From COE1 sp036310845 (GTDB lineage: Bacteria > Bacillota > Clostridia > Lachnospirales > Lachnospiraceae), in contig JAXJRB010000124.1 in assembly GCA_036310845.1 (NCBI GenBank), forward strand, positions 1 to 64,000: a stretch of 64,000 bases of DNA. The letters run 5' to 3'. Position numbers and translations under genes: made by a program. The notes beneath the pieces are model-generated. The model worked only from the letters and a program-made list of their open reading frames with translations. It was not told the DNA's origin and ran no database searches. This document shows positions 44,380 through 53,319 of the stretch, one piece after another (the stretch's first letter is position 1; each line of letters starts with the position of its first letter).

Positions 44380-44743
44380 CCTGTTCTTCCTCCCGTGCAT
44401 CCAAATTCACAATCACCATTCCCAATAGCACAATTGATACACCTAAAACATTTCGAAATGTAATCTCATCATGAAAGAAAATACCTGCCCATATCATAGA
44501 CCACAAAATCGCCATGGCACGATTGGCATAAGCAACTGACAACTCGAAACGCTTAATCATCTGTTGCCAAAGTACCGCATAAATAGCTAAAACAACAAAC
44601 TCCAATCCCAAAAACAACAACATACGAAAAGGTTCTTCTGTACTAGCCGAAGCCAGCTTTGCCATAACACTTGATATCGTATAAATAATTATAATCACCT
44701 GTAACAACAAAACATTTTTCAATGTTACTCCTCTTTTTTTCAC
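44372..44743 (-). CDS. SMR/EamA-like small membrane transporter, subunit 1
   Basis: A four-helix protein of 123 residues: helix one contains LLQVIIIIYTISSVMAKLAS, and ELSVAYANRAMAILWSMIWAGIFFHDEITFRN is the EamA/SMR-like second half, followed by a charged tail EEEQDD. The start is GTG 44743, with GAGGAG eight bases upstream; a TTG at 44761 is less likely. The 3' end overlaps the partner gene by eight bases. The pair probably forms one transporter for a lipid-linked sugar or a small cation; substrate unknown. Confidence 0.8.
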   Translation of the reverse strand: MKKRGVTLKNVLLLQVIIIIYTISSVMAKLASASTEEPFRMLLFLGLEFVVLAIYAVLWQQMIKRFELSVAYANRAMAILWSMIWAGIFFHDEITFRNVLGVSIVLLGMVIVNLDAREEEQDD

Positions 44744-44830
44744 ACCAATTTCTCCTCTCAAAACCGCTTACCCAAAAAGCGACATCCTCTCAGATGTCGC
44801 CTTTCCTATCCATTATCTATTTACATATAT

Positions 44831-45862
44831 TTACTGCTCAGCAGCCATTTCCGTTGCCACCAATGCAGTATCCTGATAAACAAGTCCATATACCGTACTT
44901 GGATAATTCGTTGTAAAGGTTAATGTAGTCTCGTCCGCATCCTCATCCTCAAGGAAATTGACTACCCCATCGCCAAACTGAATCAACGTGAATTTTCTTC
45001 CAGGAAACTGATAAGCAGCCGGTATTGTCATTTTATATGTTATCGGGGCATCTGTATACTTCATTTCCCCTTTCCAATTATGCACCGACATATTATATGC
45101 GGTAGCGTATGTCTTATCGCCCAAAACAATAGAAAATATCTCTAATGCAGCTTTTCCCTGTTGCTTACTTACAATACTAGCATTCATTGTATAATCTGTT
45201 TTAGGAGTTACAAAGCTCAACTGACTTTGTGTATTAATAATAGGATAATTAGGATTATAATACTGTGAATTAGCATCCACCGGGGATAACTTATCAATCT
45301 TAGGCATAACCGAATTCTGCACCCAAGTAGTCATATAATAGTTATCCATTCGATATATATGAGTTCCATTGTATTTTTGCATAAACGCTACAATGCTATC
45401 CAAGCTGGTGTAAGGAACATTACCTATATTTCGACTTACAATATTTGTTCCTTTGAAATAGAAAATACTATCTACGGGAATATTTCCAAATGCAGTGGTT
45501 TCTTCAATAAAAGCACTTGCCGGCATCGTCACCTCATGCAACGTTTTCATATCTGAAAAAGCATGCGCACCAATCGATGTAATGCCCTCTTCTATCACAA
45601 TCTTATAAATCGTTTTATTATGCCACGGTCTGTTCCCCAATAGCCAATGATCAAATGCAGGAATCGCACCATTTCCCTTAACATATAAGGTGTTATCCAT
45701 TATCTTAGCTAAAAGTTCTGTACCCTGTCCATCTGTATAAGTCCATGCTTCCTCGCCATTTACCTTAATCCAACCGGTTCCATCTGCCGCATTTGCATTC
45801 ACCGGCATAGCAATAATCACTGCCATCACGATTGCACACAGTATACTTATTATTCTCTTCAT
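44831..45862 (-). CDS. Secreted BspA-like protein, paralogue 1
   Basis: A 343-residue exported protein with a cleavable signal peptide (MKRIISILCAIVMAVIIAMP, probable AxA site before ADGTG). A short leucine-rich, BspA-like stretch (KIVIEEGITSIGAHAFSDMKTLHEVTMP, in two parts) is followed by a beta-rich region with no known domain. It lacks LPXTG or a membrane anchor. It is clearly related to the protein at 58517 (shared RPW, signature W-x-K/N-x-NG start and C-terminal TT-x-YGLVYQ/YALVYK). The two flank the second polysaccharide locus. GGGAG precedes the ATG. Confidence 0.8.
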   Translation of the reverse strand: MKRIISILCAIVMAVIIAMPVNANAADGTGWIKVNGEEAWTYTDGQGTELLAKIMDNTLYVKGNGAIPAFDHWLLGNRPWHNKTIYKIVIEEGITSIGAHAFSDMKTLHEVTMPASAFIEETTAFGNIPVDSIFYFKGTNIVSRNIGNVPYTSLDSIVAFMQKYNGTHIYRMDNYYMTTWVQNSVMPKIDKLSPVDANSQYYNPNYPIINTQSQLSFVTPKTDYTMNASIVSKQQGKAALEIFSIVLGDKTYATAYNMSVHNWKGEMKYTDAPITYKMTIPAAYQFPGRKFTLIQFGDGVVNFLEDEDADETTLTFTTNYPSTVYGLVYQDTALVATEMAAEQ

Positions 45863-45963
45863 GCCATTTCTCCCTTCTCACTTCTACCCCTTTAGCTCAT
45901 ACAAAAAGGGCTTTGATACTTTTATTCTACAATTCCATTTTTTAGCTGTCAACATCCCTAAAT

Positions 45964-46782
45964 TCATTTTGCATACTTTAACATATCTTCATCCAACAAA
46001 TCCTGTTCCAGATACACATCAAAATAATTATAGTCCATATAAACATTATAAATTCCATTTACGCATTCTTTCAAAAAGTAATTCTGCTCCTCCATACTCC
46101 CATCCATCTGCTTAAATGCCGACAATACTACAAACGCACAATGTTCCTTTCTTGCCTGAGTAGCAATCTCTTTCGCATCATATATCTCTGCTTCCATTGC
46201 ATCATATAACTCACTGTTAAAATTCCAACGCTCCACCACAATATTTCTCCCATACGGTGTAAAAATATCTCCTGTGTATTGTCTGAGAGACGACAGCAAT
46301 TCTGACGGGAGCACCGCTATTGGCTTATATTTCTCCATTCGGATTGCCTCTGCCACATCTATGACAATCTGAGGTACATGATAAGCATTTGTAGCTTTTA
46401 CATAATGTGTTGTTTTATATACTAATTTGCCATTCATACATATGATAAGAAGCAAAAGAAGCCCAACAAGTACCCTGCTTATCTTCTTTTTCATTCGAAT
46501 CAATAATCGTACACTTCCATAAGAAAACAAAAGCCCTATCGGCAACGCCCAAAAAACACGATAGTAGATTTCTTCATCAATTTTCTGTCCAACCCATGCA
46601 TAAATCGGACACAAAAATACGCCCATCAATGCAACCGATAAATACAATAAAACCGTTCTTATTCTTCGGTCACGCTCCACAAACCATAAAATCATTAATG
46701 CTACTAGAAACAAAAGCAGCAACACACTATCATCGTTATACAGCAACAAATCTTCCAAAGCAACCGCCATTGCTTCCTTCAC
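45964..46782 (-). CDS. Membrane protein with extracytoplasmic C-terminal domain
   Basis: The protein has 272 residues, with three or four helices in the first 115 (LLLLFLVALMILWFVE, TVLLYLSVALMGVFLCPIY, FWALPIGLLFSYGSVRLLI, VLVGLLLLLIICMNG) and a soluble C-terminal domain of about 155 residues. The start is GTG 46782, with AAAGGGGGAG upstream. It starts 15 bp after the DUF6077-like membrane gene; in longer relatives such parts may be one polypeptide, but the strong ribosome site shows that this is separately translated. Function unknown; probably glycan or envelope related by context. Confidence 0.65.
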   Translation of the reverse strand: MKEAMAVALEDLLLYNDDSVLLLLFLVALMILWFVERDRRIRTVLLYLSVALMGVFLCPIYAWVGQKIDEEIYYRVFWALPIGLLFSYGSVRLLIRMKKKISRVLVGLLLLLIICMNGKLVYKTTHYVKATNAYHVPQIVIDVAEAIRMEKYKPIAVLPSELLSSLRQYTGDIFTPYGRNIVVERWNFNSELYDAMEAEIYDAKEIATQARKEHCAFVVLSAFKQMDGSMEEQNYFLKECVNGIYNVYMDYNYFDVYLEQDLLDEDMLKYAK

Positions 46783-46797
46783 GGTATCTCCCCCTTT

Positions 46798-47850
46798 CTA
46801 TCGTAACATCAGATAACAAAAGCCAAGTACAATACAAGGCAAGCATCCTGCCCCCATCAGCAACACAGTCTTTGCACATCTCTTCTGCCATCCAATCAAT
46901 ACCGCTGCCAGTCCAACAATTGTCGGAATCAACATAAATGCCACACTAGTCGCAAAAACTGCAGATAGAATAACCGTCGTAAACAACAGCCAATTTCCAA
47001 ACCGTGTCTTTTGATCCGACAAATAAACCAAGCTCAACAACAATGCCGGAAGAATCACTCCCGCCATCAACCCTTTTCCTTGCCAAGTTCTTGTCATTGC
47101 AAATGTTTCTGAAGTATAAAGTGAAATATTTCCAAACAAAAACCAAACTTCTATAAAAATCAAAAATAGTGGACACCATTCTTTTTCCTTTGCGAATAAG
47201 CGCTTGCCAATCTGTCCATAAACACAATACATAAGTAAAAGCCAAACAATAGACAGCACACTATGAGCTATGATTGTTGGATGAACCCCACTAATCCTAG
47301 ACATCCAGGCAATATAAACCGGCGTAGGCGAAAGTGCATGCCTAATATCCAACGGATAAATATATCCTGTATAATTATCACGCAAATACATGGTATCAAA
47401 GGTATTGGTCATCACCGCCTGCGCTACATAATAAGAGTCATCACCATCGTAATATTCAAAAAGCACTGCATGAATTAGCTGTATCACAAGCAATATCACT
47501 ACAACAAGCCATCCCAGTCTTGTCCACCAGGAAGCCTTCGCCATATCATCCCACCACATTCTGCAAGAAAAAAACTGCACAAATATCTCACGCCCCGTCC
47601 ACGCAGACACTACCAAAAGGATTAATATGGCCAAACTATATACCACTACCACTTCCGTAAAACTTCGTTCCAACAAAATAAAAGGAACAGAAACCAGTTC
47701 AAATACAGAAAAGCTCACAAACCACCCGCAAAGATACATCATTGCGGGCGTTCTCTGAAAACGATTCATATATTTAACCGGTATCGTTCCTAATAAAAAA
47801 GGTACCATTGTTACTAACAAAACAAGTACTAACCACTGTAAAATCTGCAC
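46798..47850 (-). CDS. Polytopic membrane protein, DUF6077-like
   Basis: An integral membrane protein with about eight to ten helices. A polar loop, YYDGDDSYYVAQAVMTNT, and then HALSPTPVYIAWMSRISGVHPT recall the periplasmic active-site loops of GT-C-type glycosyltransferases and DUF6077 proteins. I prefer the GTG start at 47850 (350 residues), which has AAGGAG about ten bases upstream; the frame continues to an ATG at 47907 with no clear site. With the next gene it may form a two-subunit GT-C-like enzyme that uses lipid-linked sugars outside the cell; this is inference. Confidence 0.65.
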   Translation of the reverse strand: MQILQWLVLVLLVTMVPFLLGTIPVKYMNRFQRTPAMMYLCGWFVSFSVFELVSVPFILLERSFTEVVVVYSLAILILLVVSAWTGREIFVQFFSCRMWWDDMAKASWWTRLGWLVVVILLVIQLIHAVLFEYYDGDDSYYVAQAVMTNTFDTMYLRDNYTGYIYPLDIRHALSPTPVYIAWMSRISGVHPTIIAHSVLSIVWLLLMYCVYGQIGKRLFAKEKEWCPLFLIFIEVWFLFGNISLYTSETFAMTRTWQGKGLMAGVILPALLLSLVYLSDQKTRFGNWLLFTTVILSAVFATSVAFMLIPTIVGLAAVLIGWQKRCAKTVLLMGAGCLPCIVLGFCYLMLR

Positions 47851-47940
47851 TTTAGCATTTACTCCTTCTGCATATCCCATCTTTTGAAAGCTTCTAGAAA
47901 ACATCACATACGTATGCAGAATTTACCATTATCAAATATA

Positions 47941-49095
47941 TTATTTATTCTGTGTATAATATATCGACAATTCTGCCGCAATATGCTCACCCAAAACGCG
48001 ATACCCTTCATCGGATGGGTGAAGACCATCTGCTGTATACCTATAGCTAGTCGCCGTATCTGTACAATCCATAAAACCAACATCTTGTAGCTCTATCAAA
48101 TGAAATCCATACTCTTTAACCAAAGTACGCAACACATCTTGATAATCCTTCAATTCCTTGGTTCCTGTAACATCTGTATACGTACTATCAGCAGTTTTGG
48201 TTATGTCATACATCGTCACAAAGAATACTTCCTGATTTGAATAACTCTCCTTTAACTGCTTTAATGCATATCGCACAGAACCAACATAACCAGCTGTACT
48301 TTCCGTTGCATAATAATCTCCATATCGCTTATTCTCTCTAGCAGTAAGATAATCATTTACTCCAAGAAAAACAACTGCAACATCCGCACTGTTGTTAAAC
48401 ATATTACCCATTTCCAAACTAAAGGAGAGCTCTGGTCCGGCATAGTCCGAAAACATCCTTCCAGCCTTACCATTATTCATACAGTTTCCAAATTTCAAAT
48501 AATCATTCGCGTAATTTACATAGCTGATATAATTGCCTTCCTCATCCTTACTGGCAGTTATTCCTTCTGTAATACTATCGCCTAAAAACTGAATGCTTTT
48601 TGTCGAAAAATCAAATGCATTATTTTCCAAAATCTGCTTATCTATTTCATTAATCTTCTGCGTCTTCTCCAAAGAATTTTCCATTGCATAGGCCTGTTCT
48701 CTCGCAGATATCAGGTTTATCTGTAACTGTCTTCTAGCTTCTTTCTCACCTTCTGTCAGTTCTGCAACACTTTTCTCTGTTTGTCCCTTCAACTGTTCCT
48801 GTATCTGTTCACGAATAGAACCTTGCGCGTTCTGTGTTTCCTCAGTTACTGCTGCTTCCGTAGATTGTGCTTCTTGCGAAGTCATCTCTGATGCTTCCGG
48901 AGATGCTTGCACAAAGACATCCTCTGCATTCTCCACCGTAACTTTGGCTTCATCTTCCGCCTTATAGATACAGTTCTGACACGCTTCACATGTACAGGTG
49001 CATCCTCCATTTGCCACTGCGTCTTCTTCCTTACCACACGCAGACAAGGCTAGCATACCAACCGCCAACAACATTACTACATATTTTCTCTTCAT
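47941..49095 (-). CDS. SGNH/GDSL-hydrolase lipoprotein
   Basis: A 384-residue lipoprotein. The signal peptide ends at LSAC, then come a Cys cluster (CTCTCEACQNC), a Glu/Gln-rich linker with coiled-coil character, and an SGNH hydrolase domain with the Ser in QFLGDSITEG, Asn in FLGVNDYL, and the Asp/His in DGLHPSDEGY. Such enzymes deacylate or acylate glycans and could remove acetyl groups from the polymer at the cell surface. ATG 49095 is the natural start for the signal peptide, preceded by GGAAAGGCATGGTTATT. It is the first gene upstream of the membrane pair at 45964-47850. Confidence 0.88.
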   Translation of the reverse strand: MKRKYVVMLLAVGMLALSACGKEEDAVANGGCTCTCEACQNCIYKAEDEAKVTVENAEDVFVQASPEASEMTSQEAQSTEAAVTEETQNAQGSIREQIQEQLKGQTEKSVAELTEGEKEARRQLQINLISAREQAYAMENSLEKTQKINEIDKQILENNAFDFSTKSIQFLGDSITEGITASKDEEGNYISYVNYANDYLKFGNCMNNGKAGRMFSDYAGPELSFSLEMGNMFNNSADVAVVFLGVNDYLTARENKRYGDYYATESTAGYVGSVRYALKQLKESYSNQEVFFVTMYDITKTADSTYTDVTGTKELKDYQDVLRTLVKEYGFHLIELQDVGFMDCTDTATSYRYTADGLHPSDEGYRVLGEHIAAELSIYYTQNK

Positions 49096-49222
49096 AATAA
49101 CCATGCCTTTCCAGCACCTGCAAACTTTTGGCCACAGGCACATAGTTGCTGTGTAATTTTTACACTCCTCCCCCATCTATGTAATCCTTTTTATTCTCTA
49201 CGAATAAAGAGGTTACACACCA

Positions 49223-50104
49223 TCACTTCAATCGTTTCAAACACTCTGCCTCATCCAAACGATTCTCCGATGTATAAAACTCCTCCAGCTCCTTCGAACG
49301 CATATCTAACAATTCCTCCCGTTTGATAAGATTACCCGGATGAAACATTAGCTCGAGACAACGTCCTTGTTTTTGAGCATATGAAATATATTTGGGCATA
49401 AGTGCATTAACAACATTTAATTTCATTTCACAAGTAAAGAAAATCCCAAAAAAGACCGGAACTTTTATATTTTTCTTCTCTATCCTTTTCCGATTCCTTC
49501 CAGCGTGCAACCACAAAATCCCCCACTTAACCCAGTTAATCACCGGAACCTTCAACCACAAAGAAGGTGTCTTCAGCAATGGCCAAACAGGGTCTACGGG
49601 AATTCGTATCTCCTCGATTCTGATATTCTTTTCTTCTATTACCTCAAGCAATGCATCCAACACAATCGGAATCATGTGATAATGCTGATGCGAATCAATA
49701 GCGGTAATTTTGTAATCACAAGCATCTACCACCTGTTCCATTTGGGCAGCAATCTCTGCCTTAAGCTGTGCCTTCAGTCTTATTCTTGCTTCTCCTCTCT
49801 TGCAATAGCTCCATTTTAAAAGCTGTATAAAAGAAACAGAAAAAAGACCAGCATCATCTACCAGCATATCAACCTGTTTTGCCCCAGAAACCGGCTTACC
49901 TTCCACAAAATTCAAATGTAAAACACGTCGTATCTTATTTTTTGTATCTTTGGTATCCAAAAGCGCAAGGCTCGCCTCAAGCTCTGGTGTATTTGGTATG
50001 ACACTCATACTATTTAATACCCCATCTGTATAGCAATTCAAAATCCTTGCCGATTGCGCCTCGGATACTCCATAATCATCTGCATGAAAATAGATCCTCT
50101 TCAT
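49223..50104 (-). CDS. YdjC/ChbG-family carbohydrate deacetylase
   Basis: A 293-residue member of the ChbG/HpnK family. The metal site is visible as FHADDYG (residues 6-12) and IDSHQHYHMIP (about 130), with another His near the C-terminus in LMFHPGN. These enzymes remove N-acetyl groups from amino sugars or lipid-linked sugars. No signal peptide is present, so it is cytoplasmic. It sits 24 bp downstream of the WecG-like transferase gene and may deacetylate the sugar that transferase adds. Confidence 0.88.
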   Translation of the reverse strand: MKRIYFHADDYGVSEAQSARILNCYTDGVLNSMSVIPNTPELEASLALLDTKDTKNKIRRVLHLNFVEGKPVSGAKQVDMLVDDAGLFSVSFIQLLKWSYCKRGEARIRLKAQLKAEIAAQMEQVVDACDYKITAIDSHQHYHMIPIVLDALLEVIEEKNIRIEEIRIPVDPVWPLLKTPSLWLKVPVINWVKWGILWLHAGRNRKRIEKKNIKVPVFFGIFFTCEMKLNVVNALMPKYISYAQKQGRCLELMFHPGNLIKREELLDMRSKELEEFYTSENRLDEAECLKRLK

Positions 50105-50128
50105 AACTATGCCTTTTCAAAATCTGCT

Positions 50129-50881
50129 TTATTTATTTTGCCACTTCTCCTTATGCATCCAATACATAAACTTCGCATTCGTTACAACATATCTCTTCCA
50201 CAAGCGTGTCGGATCCTGTAGCAACCGATAAAACCATTCCATGGATAACTTCTGCATCCACATAGGTGCACGCTTTATATAGCCTGCCACATAATCGAAA
50301 CCAGCACCCACACCAATCATCACACCATTTACCTTGTCCTGATGCTCTGACATCCAAATCTCCTGCTTCGGTGCCCCTAGGCCAACCCATATAAAATCCG
50401 GTTTTGCATTGTTTATCATCTTAATTGCTTCTGTATCCTCTTCCAAAGTCATTTCTCGAAATGGCGGTGAGTACATCCCTGCAATCTGCACCCCTGGATA
50501 CTTCTGCTGCAATGTAGCTCGCATATCATCTAACGTTTTCTGTGTTGAACCATAAAAGAAATGACGATACCCTTTTTCCTCTGATATGGCTAACAATTCC
50601 AACATCAAATCCGGCCCTGTCACACGTGAAGCATCCGGAAATCCATGCTCTCTACTATACTTTGACAGCGGTGCACCATCCGGCAATGCCATAACAGCTC
50701 TATTTTGTATCTTACGATATTCCTCATTTTCATAAGCAATTACCGTAGTATGAACATTCGATACACAAATATACTTCCCACGCAGTTCTTCTAAATGAGC
50801 TTTAAGATATTCAATTGTCTCCTGCATATTGGTAACACAGATATTTGTTTTTAATATTTCACAATATCGAAATTCTTCCAT
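50129..50881 (-). CDS. WecG/TagA/CpsF-family glycosyltransferase (GT26)
   Basis: A 250-residue GT26 enzyme with DGAPLSKYSREHGFPDASRV and GPDLMLEL near 70-100, and WVGLGAPKQEIWM near 170. The family moves ManNAc or related residues onto undecaprenyl-diphosphate-linked sugars as the second assembly step. The C-terminal region is basic and would dock at the membrane. A modest site precedes ATG 50881. It is transcribed after a 142-bp gap that contains the terminator of the priming transferase, so it may have its own promoter. Confidence 0.92.
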   Translation of the reverse strand: MEEFRYCEILKTNICVTNMQETIEYLKAHLEELRGKYICVSNVHTTVIAYENEEYRKIQNRAVMALPDGAPLSKYSREHGFPDASRVTGPDLMLELLAISEEKGYRHFFYGSTQKTLDDMRATLQQKYPGVQIAGMYSPPFREMTLEEDTEAIKMINNAKPDFIWVGLGAPKQEIWMSEHQDKVNGVMIGVGAGFDYVAGYIKRAPMWMQKLSMEWFYRLLQDPTRLWKRYVVTNAKFMYWMHKEKWQNK

Positions 50882-51013
50882 AGTATACCTTAACCCTATA
50901 TTATATCTATTTTAAAAACGGATTCTTTATCCTTCATTATGCCCAAAGTTCTTCTGATTATAGCACCATTATGGTAACCTAGTCAACCTTGGTATTGAAA
51001 ACGTGTACCAATC

Positions 51014-51039
51014 AAAAAAGGCTCTATTTAGAGCCTTTT
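51014..51039 (-). terminator. Terminator overlapping the priming-transferase stop codon
   Basis: On the minus strand AAAAGGCTC and GAGCCTTTTTT pair around TAAATA. The TAG stop of the transferase (51024-51026) lies in the loop. The T run follows the stem directly. It is a compact Rho-independent terminator. Confidence 0.75.
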
Positions 51040-52445
51040 CTTGCCAATACCGTAAATACAGTCATGAATAAAATTTTAATATCCAATGCTAATGACCAGT
51101 TATCAATATATTCCAAATCCAACTTTACAATTTCTTCAAAATCTTGAATATCACTACGTCCGCTTACCTGCCACATACCAGTAAGTCCAGGCGTGATACT
51201 CATACGTCTTCGATAATAGCCATTGTATTTTTCAAATTCATCCTCTGTTGGTGGACGAGTTCCTACAAGACTCATATCTCCAAGAAAGATATTAAAGAAC
51301 TGTGGTGTCTCATCAATACTCGTCTTACGAATAAAATCACCAACTCTGGTAATACGAGGATCATGCTCCATCTTGAACATCAATCCCTTAATCTCATTCT
51401 GTGCCTGTAACTCTTTCTTACGCTCTTCTGCATCTATGTACATGGAACGGAACTTCCATATTTTGAAACGACGACCATTTTTACCAATTCTTGTCTGTGA
51501 AAAGAATACCGGTCCCGGCGAATCAATCTTAATGGCAAGCGCTACAAAAGGAGTAATGATACAAGTCAAAAGAATACCAACCAATGATCCTGCAATATCT
51601 ACCACTCGCTTTACTAGCAATCTTCTAGAGTCCATAGACTGTCGTGTAAAGGAAATTACCGAATATCCTGCCATCTTCTGCACAAAGGTATTCGGACTAT
51701 AGTGGCTGAATATATCTACATTGTAGTGGCATACAAGTCCCATCTCTTCAAACCTTGTAACCATTTCACGAATTTCCAACATAGGCACACCCGGAAGGCA
51801 TATAAACACTTCATCGACCATCATCTGACATACAACATCAAACAAATTCTCTTTTGAAGCCACTACCGGAATACCATTACATTGTTTTCCTTCTTTCTGA
51901 ACATCGTACAATGCCATGGCTGTAATATCACGATCCCACGCATTTTCTTCTTTAAACTTCGCAATCACTTCATCAGCCAACATATTTAAGGTAACTACTA
52001 ACATCTTATTATTATTGTTACTCTTACGATAATAATTCAACATAAACTTTTTAAATATCATGTGTGCTGTAAATGTAATCACCGTATTGGTTACAGCAAA
52101 AATCGCATAAATCAAACGTGAAAATTCATACGCCTGCTGATTTAAATACAGGACAACCACGAGCCCAACCATGATAATCGCTGTATAGCGAATTACATAA
52201 AATAATTCTGTCCAAAAATTACGCCAGAAAAAGTTTCTGTTTCCATCCAAAAACAAGGTATACAACAGACACAAAATCAAAATATACGTACCTGCTGTCG
52301 CGTGATATTCCTTCGGATAAGCTTCTTTGATTAAATCAAATCGCAAAACCAATGCTAACCAATATGCTGCCAATACACTAATCATATCCATTAGCAGCAA
52401 ACTATACGTTTCAATCATTTTGTTTTTTCTTCTTACGTTTTCCAT
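51024..52445 (-). CDS. Polyprenyl-phosphate sugar-1-phosphate transferase (second locus)
   Basis: A 473-residue WbaP/WcaJ-type priming enzyme: five N-terminal helices, a Rossmann-like domain (KMLVVTLNMLADEVIAKF), and a C-terminal transferase domain with KRVVDIAGSLVGILLTC, GPVFFSQTRIGKNGR, WKFRSMY, SLVGTRPPTEDEF and PGLTGMWQVSGRS. It differs clearly from the enzyme at 19520 in the variable parts. GAGGGAG precedes the ATG. It probably starts a second undecaprenyl-linked glycan built by the genes on both sides. Confidence 0.92.
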   Translation of the reverse strand: MENVRRKNKMIETYSLLLMDMISVLAAYWLALVLRFDLIKEAYPKEYHATAGTYILILCLLYTLFLDGNRNFFWRNFWTELFYVIRYTAIIMVGLVVVLYLNQQAYEFSRLIYAIFAVTNTVITFTAHMIFKKFMLNYYRKSNNNNKMLVVTLNMLADEVIAKFKEENAWDRDITAMALYDVQKEGKQCNGIPVVASKENLFDVVCQMMVDEVFICLPGVPMLEIREMVTRFEEMGLVCHYNVDIFSHYSPNTFVQKMAGYSVISFTRQSMDSRRLLVKRVVDIAGSLVGILLTCIITPFVALAIKIDSPGPVFFSQTRIGKNGRRFKIWKFRSMYIDAEERKKELQAQNEIKGLMFKMEHDPRITRVGDFIRKTSIDETPQFFNIFLGDMSLVGTRPPTEDEFEKYNGYYRRRMSITPGLTGMWQVSGRSDIQDFEEIVKLDLEYIDNWSLALDIKILFMTVFTVLARKGSK

Positions 52446-52527
52446 TTCTCCCTCAATTTTCTAAAAACTTTATAAAATTTTAATAACCGTGAGGATTATA
52501 GCACAAAAAAATGTATTATGTAAATCC

Positions 52528-53319
52528 CTATGGCTTATATTTGCCAAATAAATTCCAAATTAGAATCTTCATCAGCTCACTATTGCCTTTAAAGAAGCTA
52601 ATCTTGGTTGGAGTCTTACCCGTTTTAGGGTAAGCACGTGTTACCGGAATCTCACATGCTCTCATCCCAAGTTGTGTTGCTCTTACCGATAAATATGCCA
52701 GTAGCTCATACGTCATAAAAACGTCACGTAATGGTTTTACCCTCTCATCCATCAAGTATTTCGCAGAATATGCACGATATGCATTCGTAGTATCCGTAAA
52801 CCATTGTCCTGCTGTTAACGAAATAACCGGTGCATGAATCAATCTTACCGATATATTACGAATGAACGGTGTATTAATAGCTTTTCCTCCCTTTATGAAG
52901 CGCGACCCCTGAATCAGATCATAGCCCTCTTGAAGCTTTTCAATAAACCGCGGAACATCTTCTATACTGTCCTTATCATTTCCATCGACCGTAATTATCC
53001 CCTGATATCCTCTCTGCAATGCCCACCAGATACCCATACGAAGCTGAGCTCCCTGTTTACCTGCGTCCTGCTTCACAAGAAGGGTATTCACATCAAGACT
53101 ACGTAATATCTCCTCCTTGGTACATCCATCTGTTGAACCACCGTCGCAAATGACAATATCTGCATAAGAAGACACCTGATGTTCTTTTGCACGCTGCAGC
53201 TCTCTTCTAATCCTATCACCTTCATTAATAATAGGAATTAGCACAACATAATCCTTTGTTTTTGCATTATATTCTGTACACGAAAATTTTGGTACACCTT
53301 CCTGTTTCTCGTAAATCAT
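52528..53319 (-). CDS. GT2 glycosyltransferase, soluble dolichol-P-mannose synthase-like
   Basis: A 263-residue GT-A protein with an N-terminal extension of about 25 residues, then YVVLIPIINEGDRIRREL, the metal site in ITVDGNDKDS and a conserved QGSRFIKGGK. No membrane helix is seen. The family often makes polyprenyl-phosphate sugars. The ATG overlaps the stop of the isomerase gene by four bases (ATGA), so the genes are coupled. It is the last member of the five-gene cassette that starts at 57159. Confidence 0.85.
   Translation of the reverse strand: MIYEKQEGVPKFSCTEYNAKTKDYVVLIPIINEGDRIRRELQRAKEHQVSSYADIVICDGGSTDGCTKEEILRSLDVNTLLVKQDAGKQGAQLRMGIWWALQRGYQGIITVDGNDKDSIEDVPRFIEKLQEGYDLIQGSRFIKGGKAINTPFIRNISVRLIHAPVISLTAGQWFTDTTNAYRAYSAKYLMDERVKPLRDVFMTYELLAYLSVRATQLGMRACEIPVTRAYPKTGKTPTKISFFKGNSELMKILIWNLFGKYKP

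Noticed and set aside
46783..46797. Frameshift between the two membrane genes at 45964 and 46798
   Set aside because: A strong AAAGGGGGAG site before the GTG start speaks for separate translation rather than damage.
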